Below, one piece after another: positions 1 through 8,588 of a stretch of 36,964 nt of DNA (position 1 is its first letter; each line of letters begins with the position of its first letter). The notes under the pieces were generated by a model that had not been told where the DNA came from, did no database searches, and saw only the letters and a list, made by a program, of their open reading frames with translations. The position numbers and the translations under genes were made by a program. This DNA comes from an uncultured Prevotella sp. GTDB lineage: Bacteria; Bacteroidota; Bacteroidia; Bacteroidales; Bacteroidaceae. The stretch is taken from assembly GCA_946627325.1 (NCBI GenBank), contig CAMOVK010000010.1, positions 1-36,964 of the forward strand. Direction: 5' to 3'.

Positions 1-867
1 AACAAAAATCGGGAAATAGCTGTAGTTGTGTTTTACTCCTGGCAGGTCATTCCAATATTCTATGCCATCTACATTTTTCAACGCCTCACGATATCTGATA
101 GCCACCTGATGGCGTGCTTCTATCGCATCATCCACTTGTTTCAGGTTTAACAAACCGTATGCTGCGCGCATTTCGTCCATCTTGCTATTGATACCCGGAC
201 CTACTACCTCCGTTTCTCCTGCAAAGCCGAAATTCTTTAAATAATCAATGCGCTGTTTCGTTTTCTCGTCATGCATGACCATTGCACCGCCTTCGATTGT
301 GTTATAGACTTTGGTAGCATGGAAACTCAAAGTTGACATGTCTCCATAGTTCATTAAACTCACGCCATCTTGTTCCACCCCAAACGCATGGGCTGCGTCG
401 TAGATGACTTTAAGTCCATATTTGTCGGCAATCTCTTGAATAGCTTTTACATTGCAGGGCTTGCCATAAACATGTACTGGCATGATAGCTGTAGTTTTAG
501 GAGTAATCGCTGCTTCAATTTTGTTTGGGTCTATACAACCTGTAGCCCATTCGATATCAACAAAGACTGGTTTGATGCCGTTCCACCACAGCGCATGGGT
601 TGTTGCAACAAAACTATAAGGTGTGGTTATTACCTCGCCTGTTATGCGCAGAGCTTGCAGAGCAGTTATCAGTGGTAGTGTTCCATTTGTAAACAGACTG
701 ACGTATGGCACTTTGAGATATTCTGCCAGTGCTTTTTCCAATCGCTGATGATACTCGCCATTGTTGGTTATCCATTTCTTTTGCCAGATGTCCTTGAGCA
801 TCTCGTTGAAATCATCGAGATTAGGCAAAAGGGGGGATGTGACAGTTATCTTATCTTTGAGAGTCAT
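1..867 (-). CDS. DegT/DnrJ/EryC1/StrS-family sugar aminotransferase (3' end outside window)
   Basis: A PLP-dependent enzyme of this family transfers an amino group to a nucleotide-linked keto sugar to make an amino-deoxy sugar for surface polysaccharide. The frame is open from the ATG at 867 to base 1 (289 codons), so the C-terminus is missing. Visible family signatures are NGTLPL near residue 61, TTPYSFVATTHA near 81, DAAHAFG at 157-163 with the PLP-contacting Asp, and SFHATK at 181-186 with the Schiff-base Lys186. The HATK-YNTIEGGA context resembles the VioA/FdtB type, which makes 4-amino-4,6-dideoxy or 3-amino sugars; the exact substrate cannot be read from sequence. It lies 33 bp downstream of the exporter permease and probably belongs to the same operon. 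Confidence 0.9.
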   Translation of the reverse strand, partial: MTLKDKITVTSPLLPNLDDFNEMLKDIWQKKWITNNGEYHQRLEKALAEYLKVPYVSLFTNGTLPLITALQALRITGEVITTPYSFVATTHALWWNGIKPVFVDIEWATGCIDPNKIEAAITPKTTAIMPVHVYGKPCNVKAIQEIADKYGLKVIYDAAHAFGVEQDGVSLMNYGDMSTLSFHATKVYNTIEGGAMVMHDEKTKQRIDYLKNFGFAGETEVVGPGINSKMDEMRAAYGLLNLKQVDDAIEARHQVAIRYREALKNVDGIEYWNDLPGVKHNYSYFPIFV

Positions 868-900
868 AGTGTGTTGTTGACGGGTTGGATTGTGAGATTG

Positions 901-1746
901 TTAAACTGTGTCCATGAACGAACGTTGTACTCGGTTGAACACTACAATTCCCAGTAGTAATAGAATACACATGAAAGCGAAGCTATATGAGAGCGCTCCC
1001 CACGAGAAATAGCCCTCACCGAAGAAGGAGTACTTAAAAGTTTCTATTATTGAAGTCAGAGGGTTTAGCAGTATAGCCATTTTCAGTCGTCCGTCGGGCA
1101 CCATGCTCATGGGATAGACTATAGGTGTGGCATACATCCATAAGGACACGATGAAACCAAACAATACTGTGAGGTCGCGATACTTAGTTGTCATTGAGGA
1201 AATGAGTATTCCGAAGCCAAGTCCCAGTCCTGCCATCATCAAGACGAGCAATGGGAGAAGTAGGATATAAGCATTTAAGTGGAGTGGGGCGCCAACGTTG
1301 AAGAAATAGATATACATTGCGATGAACAATGTGAACTGTATGATGAAACGCAATAGGTTTGACAATACAGTTGATATTGGCACAACGAGACGCGGAAAAT
1401 ACACTTTGCCAAACATTCCCTGATTGGCAGTGAACGTGCTGGATGTCTGGTTCAGGCAGTCGGAGAAATAAAACCAACACACATTACCAGCTAAATAGAA
1501 CAGTGGTTGAGGTATTCCGTCTGTGCTCATCTTGGCGATGCCGCCAAAGACAACCATGTTCATCATTACCGTGAGTATTGGTTGGATGATAAACCAGAGG
1601 GGACCGAGAATAGTCTGTTTATATTGAACGATGATGTTTCTCTTGATAAAGAGCGAAATCAAGTCGCGATAGCGCCAAATCTCTTTGAAGTCTATTTGCC
1701 ACAATTTCTGATGTGGCTTGATTATTAATGTCCAATTTTTATTCAT
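901..1746 (-). CDS. ABC-2 type polysaccharide export permease (Wzm-like)
   Basis: Membrane subunit of an ABC exporter that moves lipid-linked O-antigen or capsule polymer across the inner membrane. At 281 aa it has the usual Wzm/TagG length. The N-terminal amphipathic segment contains RDLISLFIKRNIIVQYKQT followed by LGPLWFIIQP, the classic entry into the first membrane helix. About six hydrophobic helices follow, with the family's MYATPIVYP and LNPLTSIIE segments before the last two. It sits 26 bp after the glycosyltransferase. The Wzt ATPase partner is usually encoded next to the permease, but here the next gene is the aminotransferase, so the ATPase must lie further left or elsewhere. The family call is secure; the transported polymer is unknown. 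Confidence 0.92.
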   Translation of the reverse strand: MNKNWTLIIKPHQKLWQIDFKEIWRYRDLISLFIKRNIIVQYKQTILGPLWFIIQPILTVMMNMVVFGGIAKMSTDGIPQPLFYLAGNVCWFYFSDCLNQTSSTFTANQGMFGKVYFPRLVVPISTVLSNLLRFIIQFTLFIAMYIYFFNVGAPLHLNAYILLLPLLVLMMAGLGLGFGILISSMTTKYRDLTVLFGFIVSLWMYATPIVYPMSMVPDGRLKMAILLNPLTSIIETFKYSFFGEGYFSWGALSYSFAFMCILLLLGIVVFNRVQRSFMDTV

Positions 1747-1772
1747 AATGATTGCTGTTCTATCTTAAAATG

Positions 1773-2690
1773 TTATTTCACCATGCTGTGTCTGATAATC
1801 GACAACAGGTCTGTCGTGGTGAAGATTTTACTTTCTTTAATAGTTTTCAGACTTTGCCATCTTTGCGATAGTGGTAACTGTCGCAGGGTTTGTATTAGAG
1901 TTGTTTTGTGATATATTGGCAGGAAGTCGTTAATTCCTTTCTTATAGAATTTGTTCCATTCATCGTTGCCCTCTGCGAGGGTTATATTCTCGTTGAGCCA
2001 TTTTGAGAACATCAGTCGGGCTTTCACTTTCTCGCAGCCGCAACTCTTGTCGGACGAGATGTTGATGTCGCTGTATCTGAATCTGACGAGATGCTCCTGT
2101 GAATTGATTACTCCGTTGCCTGCCATTAATAGTGCCGTAGCATCGTCGGAAGCCCATGCTTTCGGGAAATTTACAAATCCTCCCTTCTCAATCAATCGTT
2201 TGCTTCGGAACATATACTGCGGTATTCCTCCGCGCATTCCATGAAGCATGTGATAGGTAAATTCCGTGGGCGATAATCGTTCTTTGTAGCACCTGTCGAG
2301 CGCTATAAGGTTGTTGTTACTATCGACTTGTGCTACTCTTGCTCTAAAGAGGTCGGCATCGGGATATTTCTTTGTCAAACCTACTAAAGTGGTGAGAAAT
2401 TCTTTCTCATATACGTCATCGTCGGTCGCCATTACGAAGTAATCGCTCTCGACGAACGACAGGCAGTGGTTCCATTGTGCTACGAGGTCTTTCCCACCAA
2501 TGTTTTGCTCATTACGACGATAAGATATTCGTGGGTCGTTGTGTGCTGCTACAATTCCTCTTACATCTTCAGGCGATGCATCATCGATGACGATGAGGCT
2601 GAAGTCGGTGTAAGTCTGCTTTAGAATGCTTTCTATTGCTTCGTTCAGAAAGCGTGTTTTATATGCAGGCAGCAGGAAAGTGTAGGTCAT
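1773..2690 (-). CDS. Family 2 glycosyltransferase
   Basis: GT-A fold enzyme that adds a sugar from a nucleotide donor to a growing polysaccharide on the cytoplasmic face of the membrane. The 305-residue protein begins with the GT2 pattern YTFLLPAYKTRFLNEAIESI, followed by IVIDDASPE near residues 35-43 and the metal-binding Asp triad in ATDDDVYEKEF near residues 88-98. There is no C-terminal membrane helix, so it is a soluble or peripheral transferase. Its ATG shares one base with the metK stop (TAATG), which suggests translational coupling to metK. Donor and acceptor cannot be inferred. Confidence 0.92.
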   Translation of the reverse strand: MTYTFLLPAYKTRFLNEAIESILKQTYTDFSLIVIDDASPEDVRGIVAAHNDPRISYRRNEQNIGGKDLVAQWNHCLSFVESDYFVMATDDDVYEKEFLTTLVGLTKKYPDADLFRARVAQVDSNNNLIALDRCYKERLSPTEFTYHMLHGMRGGIPQYMFRSKRLIEKGGFVNFPKAWASDDATALLMAGNGVINSQEHLVRFRYSDINISSDKSCGCEKVKARLMFSKWLNENITLAEGNDEWNKFYKKGINDFLPIYHKTTLIQTLRQLPLSQRWQSLKTIKESKIFTTTDLLSIIRHSMVK

Positions 2691-3955
2691 TACTTGTTGA
2701 GTCCGAATGCTTTACGTATCTTTTCCACAGCATCGAGTCGTTCCCACGTGAACAGTTCCACGTCGATGATTTTTGTCTCGTGATAGTGGCTTGTAAATGT
2801 TTTCTTTACTATCTCGTTTCGTCTTCCCATGTGTCCGTAAGCGGCTGTTTCTAAATACATGGGCTGTCGTAGATTCAGTGTTCGTTCTATTGCTTTGGGT
2901 CTCAGGTCGAATAGGGTAGAGACGATCTTTGCTATTTCTCCATCGGTCATGTCCACTCGGCTTTTTCCGTATGTGTTGACGTATATGCTGATGGGTTCTG
3001 CCACTCCTATGGCGTAGCTCAACTGCACGAGTATTTCATCTGCCACTCCTGCGGCAACCATATTTTTCGCTATGTATCGTGCGGCATAAGCTGCCGAACG
3101 GTCAACTTTCGAAGGGTCTTTTCCCGAGAATGCGCCGCCGCCATGTGCTCCTTTGCCGCCATAGGTATCGACGATAATTTTACGTCCTGTTAGTCCTGTG
3201 TCGCCATGAGGTCCGCCTATGACGAATTTGCCAGTAGGGTTGATGAAGTATTTAGTATCGTCGTTGAAGAGTGCGAGCACTTTTTCAGAGTGTATCTGTT
3301 GTTTTACGCGTGGTATGAGTATGTTGAGTACGTCGTCTTTTATCTTTGCGAGCATCTTGTCGTCGTCGCTATCGAACTCGTCGTGCTGTGTTGACACTAC
3401 TATTGTGTGGATGCGCAGTGGTTTATGGTCGTCGGAATACTCTACAGTTACTTGGCTCTTGGCATCGGGCCGGAGATATGTCATTACATTTCCTTCTTTT
3501 CGAATGTCTGCCAATGTGCGCATTATCATGTGTGCTAAATCGACAGACACAGGCATATAGTTCTCTGTTTCGTTAGTGGCATAGCCAAACATCATGCCCT
3601 GGTCGCCAGCGCCTTGGTTGTCTTCGTCTTCGCGGCTGACACCTCGGTTGATGTCGTCGCTTTGTTCGTGGATGGCAGAGAAAATACCGCACGACTCGCT
3701 GTCGAACTGGTATTCAGACTTAGTATATCCTATGCGTCGTATTGTTCGTCGTGCGATGGTCTGCAAGTCGATGTATTCTTTCGAGCGTACCTCGCCCATA
3801 ATCACTACTTGTCCGGTCGTTACGCTTGTTTCGATTGCACAATGCGACTCGCTGTCGTAGGCAAGGAATTGGTCTATCAGCGCGTCGCTTATCTGGTCAG
3901 CCACCTTGTCAGGATGACCTTCTGAAACAGATTCTGATGTAAATAGATATGGCAT
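2690..3955 (-). CDS. metK: S-adenosylmethionine synthetase
   Basis: Makes S-adenosylmethionine from methionine and ATP in the cytoplasm. The start is [17 protein letters not shown], which carries the family N-terminal signature; the frame stays open 32 codons further upstream, but that extension runs into the preceding gene and has no family similarity. The product is 421 aa, close to Bacteroidetes relatives and longer than the 384 aa E. coli enzyme. Family motifs include [12 protein letters not shown] and the loop [20 protein letters not shown]. It lies 26 bp downstream of the UpxY-type gene and overlaps the following glycosyltransferase (TAATG). That places a housekeeping enzyme inside a polysaccharide operon. 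No SAM riboswitch fits in the short gap before it. Confidence 0.97.
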   Translation of the reverse strand: MPYLFTSESVSEGHPDKVADQISDALIDQFLAYDSESHCAIETSVTTGQVVIMGEVRSKEYIDLQTIARRTIRRIGYTKSEYQFDSESCGIFSAIHEQSDDINRGVSREDEDNQGAGDQGMMFGYATNETENYMPVSVDLAHMIMRTLADIRKEGNVMTYLRPDAKSQVTVEYSDDHKPLRIHTIVVSTQHDEFDSDDDKMLAKIKDDVLNILIPRVKQQIHSEKVLALFNDDTKYFINPTGKFVIGGPHGDTGLTGRKIIVDTYGGKGAHGGGAFSGKDPSKVDRSAAYAARYIAKNMVAAGVADEILVQLSYAIGVAEPISIYVNTYGKSRVDMTDGEIAKIVSTLFDLRPKAIERTLNLRQPMYLETAAYGHMGRRNEIVKKTFTSHYHETKIIDVELFTWERLDAVEKIRKAFGLNK

Positions 3956-3981
3956 ATTTATCTTGTAAATGATAATAGTGT

Positions 3982-4542
3982 TTATATTCGTTGAATATCT
4001 TCTAATGATATCTGTGTCATGGCATATCCGAGCATATCGAGGGCTACACATACGTAGTTTGCTCCGTTTTGCTCTATCACGTTGCCTTCAAATCCTTTCA
4101 ATGTTCCTCTGACGACTCTTATTTTTTCTCCTGGCATGAGTGGTTCGGCTGTGAAATCCACTTTGCTGTCGGAGTTGTAGAGCATAAATCGCAGAGTTTC
4201 TATTTCTTCGTCTCTGACCGTTGCTGGTTGTCGTCTGCCGAAGTGGTTGGTAGGGGCGGCGGGGTTAATCATAAAGCGGTTTATTATCCCGTCGTTCAGC
4301 ACTTGCATCCGTTCTTTTTCCGTTACTTTGACGAATACTATTGTGTTTATTACTACTCTGTCAATTTCGGCTTTTCTTCCGTTGCGCCAGATGCGTTTTT
4401 CTCTTTGTATGGCTACGTAGTTTTCTATGCCTTTTGCTGTCAGTTTGTCGGCGACTGCTTTTTCTGTATTTCGCTTAACAATTCCGACAAACCACTTGCG
4501 TTCGGTCACGCCTACGGCGTTGTCAACAACATTTGCTGGCAT
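3982..4542 (-). CDS. UpxY-family NusG-like transcription antiterminator
   Basis: Specialised NusG paralogue of the UpxY type, which in Bacteroides heads capsule operons and lets RNA polymerase read through the long leader and operon. In the 186 aa protein the NGN domain starts at [15 protein letters not shown] (residues 16-30), continues through the hydrophobic strand [11 protein letters not shown] near residues 63-73, and is followed by a linker. A C-terminal KOW motif occupies about residues 137-160 ([10 protein letters not shown], then F-G-V). It is the first gene of the minus-strand operon metK, glycosyltransferase, permease, aminotransferase, as expected for an UpxY. Its own promoter and a structured leader of roughly 120 nt lie upstream. 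Housekeeping nusG usually sits with ribosomal protein genes, so this is the specialised form. Confidence 0.9.
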   Translation of the reverse strand: MPANVVDNAVGVTERKWFVGIVKRNTEKAVADKLTAKGIENYVAIQREKRIWRNGRKAEIDRVVINTIVFVKVTEKERMQVLNDGIINRFMINPAAPTNHFGRRQPATVRDEEIETLRFMLYNSDSKVDFTAEPLMPGEKIRVVRGTLKGFEGNVIEQNGANYVCVALDMLGYAMTQISLEDIQRI

Positions 4543-4559
4543 AATAATTCGAAATAATC

Positions 4560-4648
4560 AACTCTTCCAGAATTTGTGTTTCTGCTGTTGTTCCAGACGG
4601 AAAGAAGAGTTTGAAACGTGCTATTAGAGCAGGAAAAATACTTGCTCT
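4560..4648 (-). promoter_or_regulatory. Structured 5' leader of the UpxY/polysaccharide operon
   Basis: Between the predicted transcription start (about 4661) and the UpxY ATG there are two inverted repeats. The promoter-proximal one pairs AGAGCA (4626-4631) with TGCTCT (4643-4648) around an 11-nt loop. The distal one pairs AACTCTTC (4560-4567) with GAAGAGTT (4604-4611). UpxY proteins are known to act through the 5' untranslated region of their own operon, so these hairpins are reasonable candidates for a pause or recruitment site. That link is inference. Confidence 0.45.
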
Positions 4649-4666
4649 GAAACTCGTTTGCAAATG

Positions 4667-4696
4667 CAAAGGTAATAAATTTGCTTAAATCTGAAA
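4667..4696 (-). promoter_or_regulatory. Bacteroidetes-type promoter of the polysaccharide operon
   Basis: On the minus strand a perfect -7 element TACCTTTG (4667-4674) is preceded by TTTC (4693-4696) at an 18-nt spacing. An exact TTTG lies slightly further out at a less usual 24-nt spacing. It is placed about 120 nt before the UpxY start. Confidence 0.6.
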
Positions 4697-4759
4697 AACA
4701 AAAGTCTAATTTTTTCGCGCGTGCGGTATCAATAATGTACACTAGGGTAGTGTTTTTTC

Positions 4760-5374
4760 TTATTTGAAGAGTCCGTATAGGCGTGCGTCAATCATGTCGG
4801 TTACGTTTTGGAAGTCGTGTGGATTGCTTTCAAACTTGACGTTGTCGCCATCTACGATTATTAGATTTCCTTTGTAGTCTTTTATCCAATTCTCGTAGCG
4901 TTCGTTGAGTCCGGCGAGGTAGTCGATACGTATGCTTTTTTCGTATTCTCGTCCTCGTTTTTGTATTTGTGCTATAAGGTTTGGCACTGTAGAACGGATA
5001 TAAATCATAAGGTCGGGCAGTTTGACGAGCGACATCATCAGGTCGAACAGGTCGGTGTAGTTGTCGAAGTCGCGGTCGCTCATCATTCCCATTCCGTGCA
5101 GGTTTGGTGCGAATATTCGTGCGTCTTCGAAGATGGTGCGGTCTTGAATGATTGTATCGTTGCTTTTTGATATTTCTACTATTTCCTGAAATCGTTTGTT
5201 TAGGAAATATATTTGCAGATTGAAAGCCCATCTTGGCATATCGGCATAGAAGTCGTTGAGGTATGGGTTGTTGTCAACTGGTTCGTAGCGTGGTGTCCAT
5301 CCGTAACGGTTGGCGAGCATTCGTGTTAGTGTGGTTTTGCCACTGCCTATGTTTCCTGCTATTGCTATGTGCAT
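4760..5374 (-). CDS. Deoxynucleoside kinase (dAK/dGK-like), copy 2
   Basis: Phosphorylates salvaged deoxynucleosides to monophosphates using ATP. The 204 aa protein has a P-loop GNIGSGKTT at residues 7-15, the substrate-site segment EPVDNNPYL near 31-39, the DR(S/T) motif as QDRTIFED near 77-84, and an arginine-rich lid around QKRGREYEKSI. It lies 11 bp downstream of a paralogue of the same family. Such tandem pairs are known from Lactobacillus, where dAK and dGK form heterodimers, so a similar heterodimer is plausible here but not shown. Which base each copy prefers cannot be read from sequence. Confidence 0.9.
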   Translation of the reverse strand: MHIAIAGNIGSGKTTLTRMLANRYGWTPRYEPVDNNPYLNDFYADMPRWAFNLQIYFLNKRFQEIVEISKSNDTIIQDRTIFEDARIFAPNLHGMGMMSDRDFDNYTDLFDLMMSLVKLPDLMIYIRSTVPNLIAQIQKRGREYEKSIRIDYLAGLNERYENWIKDYKGNLIIVDGDNVKFESNPHDFQNVTDMIDARLYGLFK

Positions 5375-5385
5375 GGTATTGTTGT

Positions 5386-6018
5386 TTATTGGTTGTTGTC
5401 GTCAGTGAATAGTCCGAATAGTTGCGAGTCGATTTTGTCTATAATCGCGGCGAAGTCGGCTGGTTGATGTTCGAAGTCGAGGTTATCGACGTCGATGATT
5501 AGTGTTTTGCCTTTGTACTGATTAAGTATGAAGTTTTCGTACCGTTCGTTGAGGTTTTGCAGGTATTCAATCTGCATGGTCTGTTCGTATTCTCGTCCAC
5601 GTCGCTGTATGTTTCCTACGAGGTGGTTGATTGATGCTCTGAGGTAAATCATCAGTTCGGGCAATTTAGCCTTTGTTAGCATCAGTTGGAAGAGTTCCAT
5701 ATAGGTTTCGAAATCTCGTTCGGAGAGGTTGCCCATAGCTTTGTTGTTGGCTGTGAACACATATACTCCTTCGAAGATAGAGCGGTCTTGAATGATTGTT
5801 TCTTTGCTTCGGTTGATTTCGAGCAGGTCGCGAAAGCGCTCTTTCAGGAAATACACTTCGAGTGCGAACGACCATCTTGCGATGTCCTTATAGTAGTCGT
5901 CGAGGTATGGATTGTAATCGACAGACTCGTAGCGCGGCGTCCATCCATAATGGTTGGCGAGCATTCGCGTGAGTGTGGTTTTGCCACTTCCTATATTTCC
6001 TGCTATTGCAATGTGCAT
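5386..6018 (-). CDS. Deoxynucleoside kinase (dAK/dGK-like), copy 1
   Basis: Paralogue of the following gene, 210 aa, with the same layout: P-loop at residues 7-15, YESVDYNPYL near 30-39, QDRSIFEG near residue 80 and lid RRGREYEQTM. Roughly half the residues match the partner, but the first 40 residues are much closer than the rest (see findings). Copy 1 carries DRS and copy 2 DRT in the DR(S/T) motif, and the charged residues after NPYL differ, which may reflect different base specificity. It follows the small HsdR-N-like gene by 40 bp with no clear promoter between, so the three probably form one transcription unit. Confidence 0.9.
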   Translation of the reverse strand: MHIAIAGNIGSGKTTLTRMLANHYGWTPRYESVDYNPYLDDYYKDIARWSFALEVYFLKERFRDLLEINRSKETIIQDRSIFEGVYVFTANNKAMGNLSERDFETYMELFQLMLTKAKLPELMIYLRASINHLVGNIQRRGREYEQTMQIEYLQNLNERYENFILNQYKGKTLIIDVDNLDFEHQPADFAAIIDKIDSQLFGLFTDDNNQ

Positions 6019-6058
6019 AGATATAATAGGTTTTTTATGCTTTTATATTGTTGATTTT

Positions 6059-6514
6059 TTATCTTTTCAGTTCGGGATACTCAGGTATGTGGTCGAGAAA
6101 ACTGTAGGTTTCGTTGTCGTAGTCCATAAGGCAACAGAAGTGTTCCATCCCGTTGCTGACAACCAAGTAGTCCACGTGCATGAGTAGGTTATATATGGAT
6201 ATTTGGTCGAAGACGTGTTGCGTTATCCTGACGGTTGGAGCCTTGTATTCCACTATCATTTTGGGTTGTAGTTCTCGGTCGTACAGCACGCTGTCGCACC
6301 GCATCCGTTTGTTGCCTATCGAAAGTTCCACTTCGTTTGCCATGAGGGCAGCAGGGTAGTGCAGCTTAGTTGTCAGATAGTTTACGAAATGTTGCCTTAC
6401 ATACTCTTCTGGTGTCAGAGCCACAAATCTGCGTCGCAGTGGGTCGTAGATAGTTTTTCGACCATTGGCAATGCTGATTTTCATCTCGTATTCGGGCAAG
6501 TTCAGTCGGAGCAT
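6059..6514 (-). CDS. Small HsdR N-terminal domain (PD-(D/E)xK) protein
   Basis: A 151 aa protein resembling the N-terminal nuclease domain of type I restriction subunit HsdR, but without helicase or further domains. Its core reads ...RMRCDSVLYDRELQPKMIVEYKA, so the Asp and the E-x-K of a PD-(D/E)xK nuclease are present (D near residue 75, EYK near 90). Stand-alone proteins of this type are common in Bacteroidales next to holA, which is the case here (divergent). No HsdM or HsdS gene is nearby, so a restriction role is unlikely. Its function is unknown. Confidence 0.8.
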   Translation of the reverse strand: MLRLNLPEYEMKISIANGRKTIYDPLRRRFVALTPEEYVRQHFVNYLTTKLHYPAALMANEVELSIGNKRMRCDSVLYDRELQPKMIVEYKAPTVRITQHVFDQISIYNLLMHVDYLVVSNGMEHFCCLMDYDNETYSFLDHIPEYPELKR

Positions 6515-6549
6515 AGTCGAAAGGGATTAGTGTTGTTCCAGTTGTTGTG

Positions 6550-6557
6550 CAAAAATA
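6550..6557 (-). promoter_or_regulatory. -7 box upstream of the HsdR-N-like gene
   Basis: TATTTTTG on the minus strand fits TAnnTTTG and lies 36 bp before the ATG. No convincing -33 TTTG is seen at the usual distance. Confidence 0.4.
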
Positions 6558-6631
6558 GATAAAAATAATGGAGTGGTGGTATAAATTTCTAATTTTTGTT
6601 AGCAACAGAGTGGTTTGTTGGTAATTTTCTC

Positions 6632-6639
6632 TACTTTTG
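6632..6639 (+). promoter_or_regulatory. -7 box upstream of holA
   Basis: TACTTTTG fits TAnnTTTG and would place transcription start near 6645, about 40 nt before the chosen holA ATG. It excludes the ATG at 6615, which lies upstream of this promoter. The -33 element is not clear. Confidence 0.45.
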
Positions 6640-6683
6640 CAGGGATTTTGTACATATCTTTCTCGCTAATAACTTTCATTCTT

Positions 6684-7712
6684 ATGGCAGCAAGAGTTCA
6701 AAAACACACGTTTGACTCCATCATGCGCGACCTTCGTGCAGGTAACTATGCCCCTGTATATATGTTGATGGGGGAGGAAGGGTATTATATCGACAAGATT
6801 TCCGATTTTATTGCTGATAATGCGTTGCCCGAGTCTGAACGTGATTTCAATCAGACCATTGTTTATGCTGCCGACACGTCGCCGATGAATGTTGCCGAGA
6901 TGGCACGACGTTATCCGATGATGTCAGAGCGACAGGTAATTATAGTCAAAGAAGCACAAGGGTTTAAGGATTGGTCGCCGATAGAAAAATACCTTGATAA
7001 TGTAATGCCAACCACTATCCTCGTGTTCTGCCATAAGCATGGTTCGATGGATAAACGAAAGAAAATCACGTTGAAATTAGATCAGAAAGCTGTGGTTTTT
7101 GAGTCGCCCAAGGTGCAAGAGGCTGCTTTGCCAAAGTTTATAGTCAACTATCTGAAGGAGAAAAACGTAGAGATTGAACACGCTGCCGTCGGCATTATAG
7201 CCGATCATATAGGACAAGACCTGAACCGAGTGGTAACTGAACTCGATAAACTGGTAGTTGGTCTCGACGGAAATAACAGGCAGGTTACTCCAGAGATAGT
7301 GGAAAGCAAAATAGGAATCAGCAAAGACTTCAATGTTTATGAGCTAAAAAATGCACTCATCAATCGCGATGTTTTGAAAGCAAATATAATTACGAATTAT
7401 TTTGACAAAAACTCAAAAGAGTGGCCAGTGCAAAGAATTGTTCCTGCACTCTTTGGTTACTTCCAGAATTTGATGATTGCTCAACTTGCTCCCGACAAAA
7501 ATAATCTTTATGAATTGGCAAAGTTTTTAGGTTTTGGTTATGCCAAAATAGCTGAAGAGTATATGGCAGGGTTGAGAACTTTCAGTGCTTCTAAGACTAA
7601 GGATATCATCTCTAAACTCAGGGAAATTGATGCCAAAAGTAAAGGTCTCGACAATCCATCGACATCTGGTGGGGAGTTGCTCCGCGAGTTGGTTTATTTT
7701 ATCCTAAACTGA
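6684..7712 (+). CDS. holA: DNA polymerase III subunit delta
   Basis: Delta subunit of the clamp loader, which opens the sliding clamp during replication. The start is MAARVQKHTFDSIMRDLRAG; the frame continues 23 codons upstream into the promoter region, so that part was rejected. The product is 342 aa, the normal length. Typical features are the N-terminal NYAPVYMLMGEEGYYIDKI, the segment RQVIIVKEAQGFKDW, and the C-terminal helical domain with a conserved GISKDFNVYELKNALINRD stretch. It is divergent from the HsdR-N-like gene, a common Bacteroidales arrangement. Confidence 0.93.
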   Translation: MAARVQKHTFDSIMRDLRAGNYAPVYMLMGEEGYYIDKISDFIADNALPESERDFNQTIVYAADTSPMNVAEMARRYPMMSERQVIIVKEAQGFKDWSPIEKYLDNVMPTTILVFCHKHGSMDKRKKITLKLDQKAVVFESPKVQEAALPKFIVNYLKEKNVEIEHAAVGIIADHIGQDLNRVVTELDKLVVGLDGNNRQVTPEIVESKIGISKDFNVYELKNALINRDVLKANIITNYFDKNSKEWPVQRIVPALFGYFQNLMIAQLAPDKNNLYELAKFLGFGYAKIAEEYMAGLRTFSASKTKDIISKLREIDAKSKGLDNPSTSGGELLRELVYFILN

Positions 7713-8255
7713 TTTTAGGTCTCAAAAATGGGGCTTTTTAGTAGTTTTTTCGTTGATTTTTTGCCTATAAAAATCACATTTTAGCTCCAAAAAAGCGTTT
7801 TTTAGTGTAAATAAGCCCTCGTTTTGCGTAATTTCGTGCAGAAAGTGGGGGTGAAATCATGTGAAAATGGTCAAAAAATGCCGTTTTTTACTCTAGAATA
7901 AGATTTTTTCTCGACAAAAATTTTGGGCAAAAACCTCGATTTTTAGACCTCTGAGCCATGATTTAACTGCTTCATAATTTGCTACTTTTTGGTCTCTTCT
8001 ACAATTTCTTTGATTTGTAAAAGTTTTGAGTAAAATAAGGGTGTTTTACTGATTTTTCTCTTTAGTTTACAAATATAAACAATTTACAATTAGAAACGAA
8101 ACAACAACAAACTAACAATCTTTACCATTGTAAACACACAACAATTATGCAAATTTCAAAAAACAAACTTGTTTCAAAACAAAAACATTTGCGAAAACAA
8201 ATCTAAAGTTTAGAGTTTTATATCGAAATGCATATTTATGCAGTTTAATGTATGG

Positions 8256-8288
8256 AGTGTAAGTAACAAGATACCAACAACTTACACT
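8256..8288. repeat. 9-bp inverted repeat
   Basis: AGTGTAAGT (8256-8264) and ACTTACACT (8280-8288) are perfect reverse complements around a 15-nt spacer. It could be a hairpin in an RNA or an operator dyad. It lies about 440 bp upstream of the XRE regulator. Confidence 0.6.
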
Positions 8289-8556
8289 GAAATACAAAAG
8301 TTGTTTTCTATATTATATCCTTGTTTTTGAAAGAAGTATTAATAATAAGTTGATAAATCATAAAAACTCAGCTAACTATCAAATTTATAGCCAGATAATT
8401 GTGTTTTATTGTCAAATAAATACTTTTGCCGCGTTTGGCGATGTATATTTGAACTTGTAAATACATGTGGCTTTTGGAATGTAAACAGCGGTTTTGAGTT
8501 GATGACTTTACCGATGTAAATGTGCTATTTTGATTTTCAAAATTTAATATCATTTA

Positions 8557-8588
8557 TTTGCGAGTCTAAAATGTTATGTTTACTTTTG
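8557..8588 (+). promoter_or_regulatory. Promoter of the XRE regulator
   Basis: TTTG (8557-8560), 20 nt, then TACTTTTG (8581-8588), a perfect match to the Bacteroidetes consensus. The -7 box overlaps a small dyad, TTTAC-TTTT-GTAAA (8579-8592), well placed for a repressor. The predicted leader is about 130 nt. Confidence 0.7.

Noticed and set aside
3956..3981. SAM riboswitch before metK
   Set aside because: Only 26 bp separate metK from the preceding stop, far too short for any SAM riboswitch class.
4069..4557. Plus-strand open frame of 162 codons opposite the UpxY gene
   Set aside because: Phe/Tyr/Val-rich shadow of a gene with clear NGN and KOW signatures.
6059..6514. Restriction-modification system
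   Set aside because: Only an HsdR-N-like domain is present; no methylase, specificity or helicase subunit is nearby.
8368..8553. Short minus-strand open frame in the 1-kb non-coding region
   Set aside because: 61 codons, low complexity, overlaps a good plus-strand promoter region, no initiation context or family likeness.
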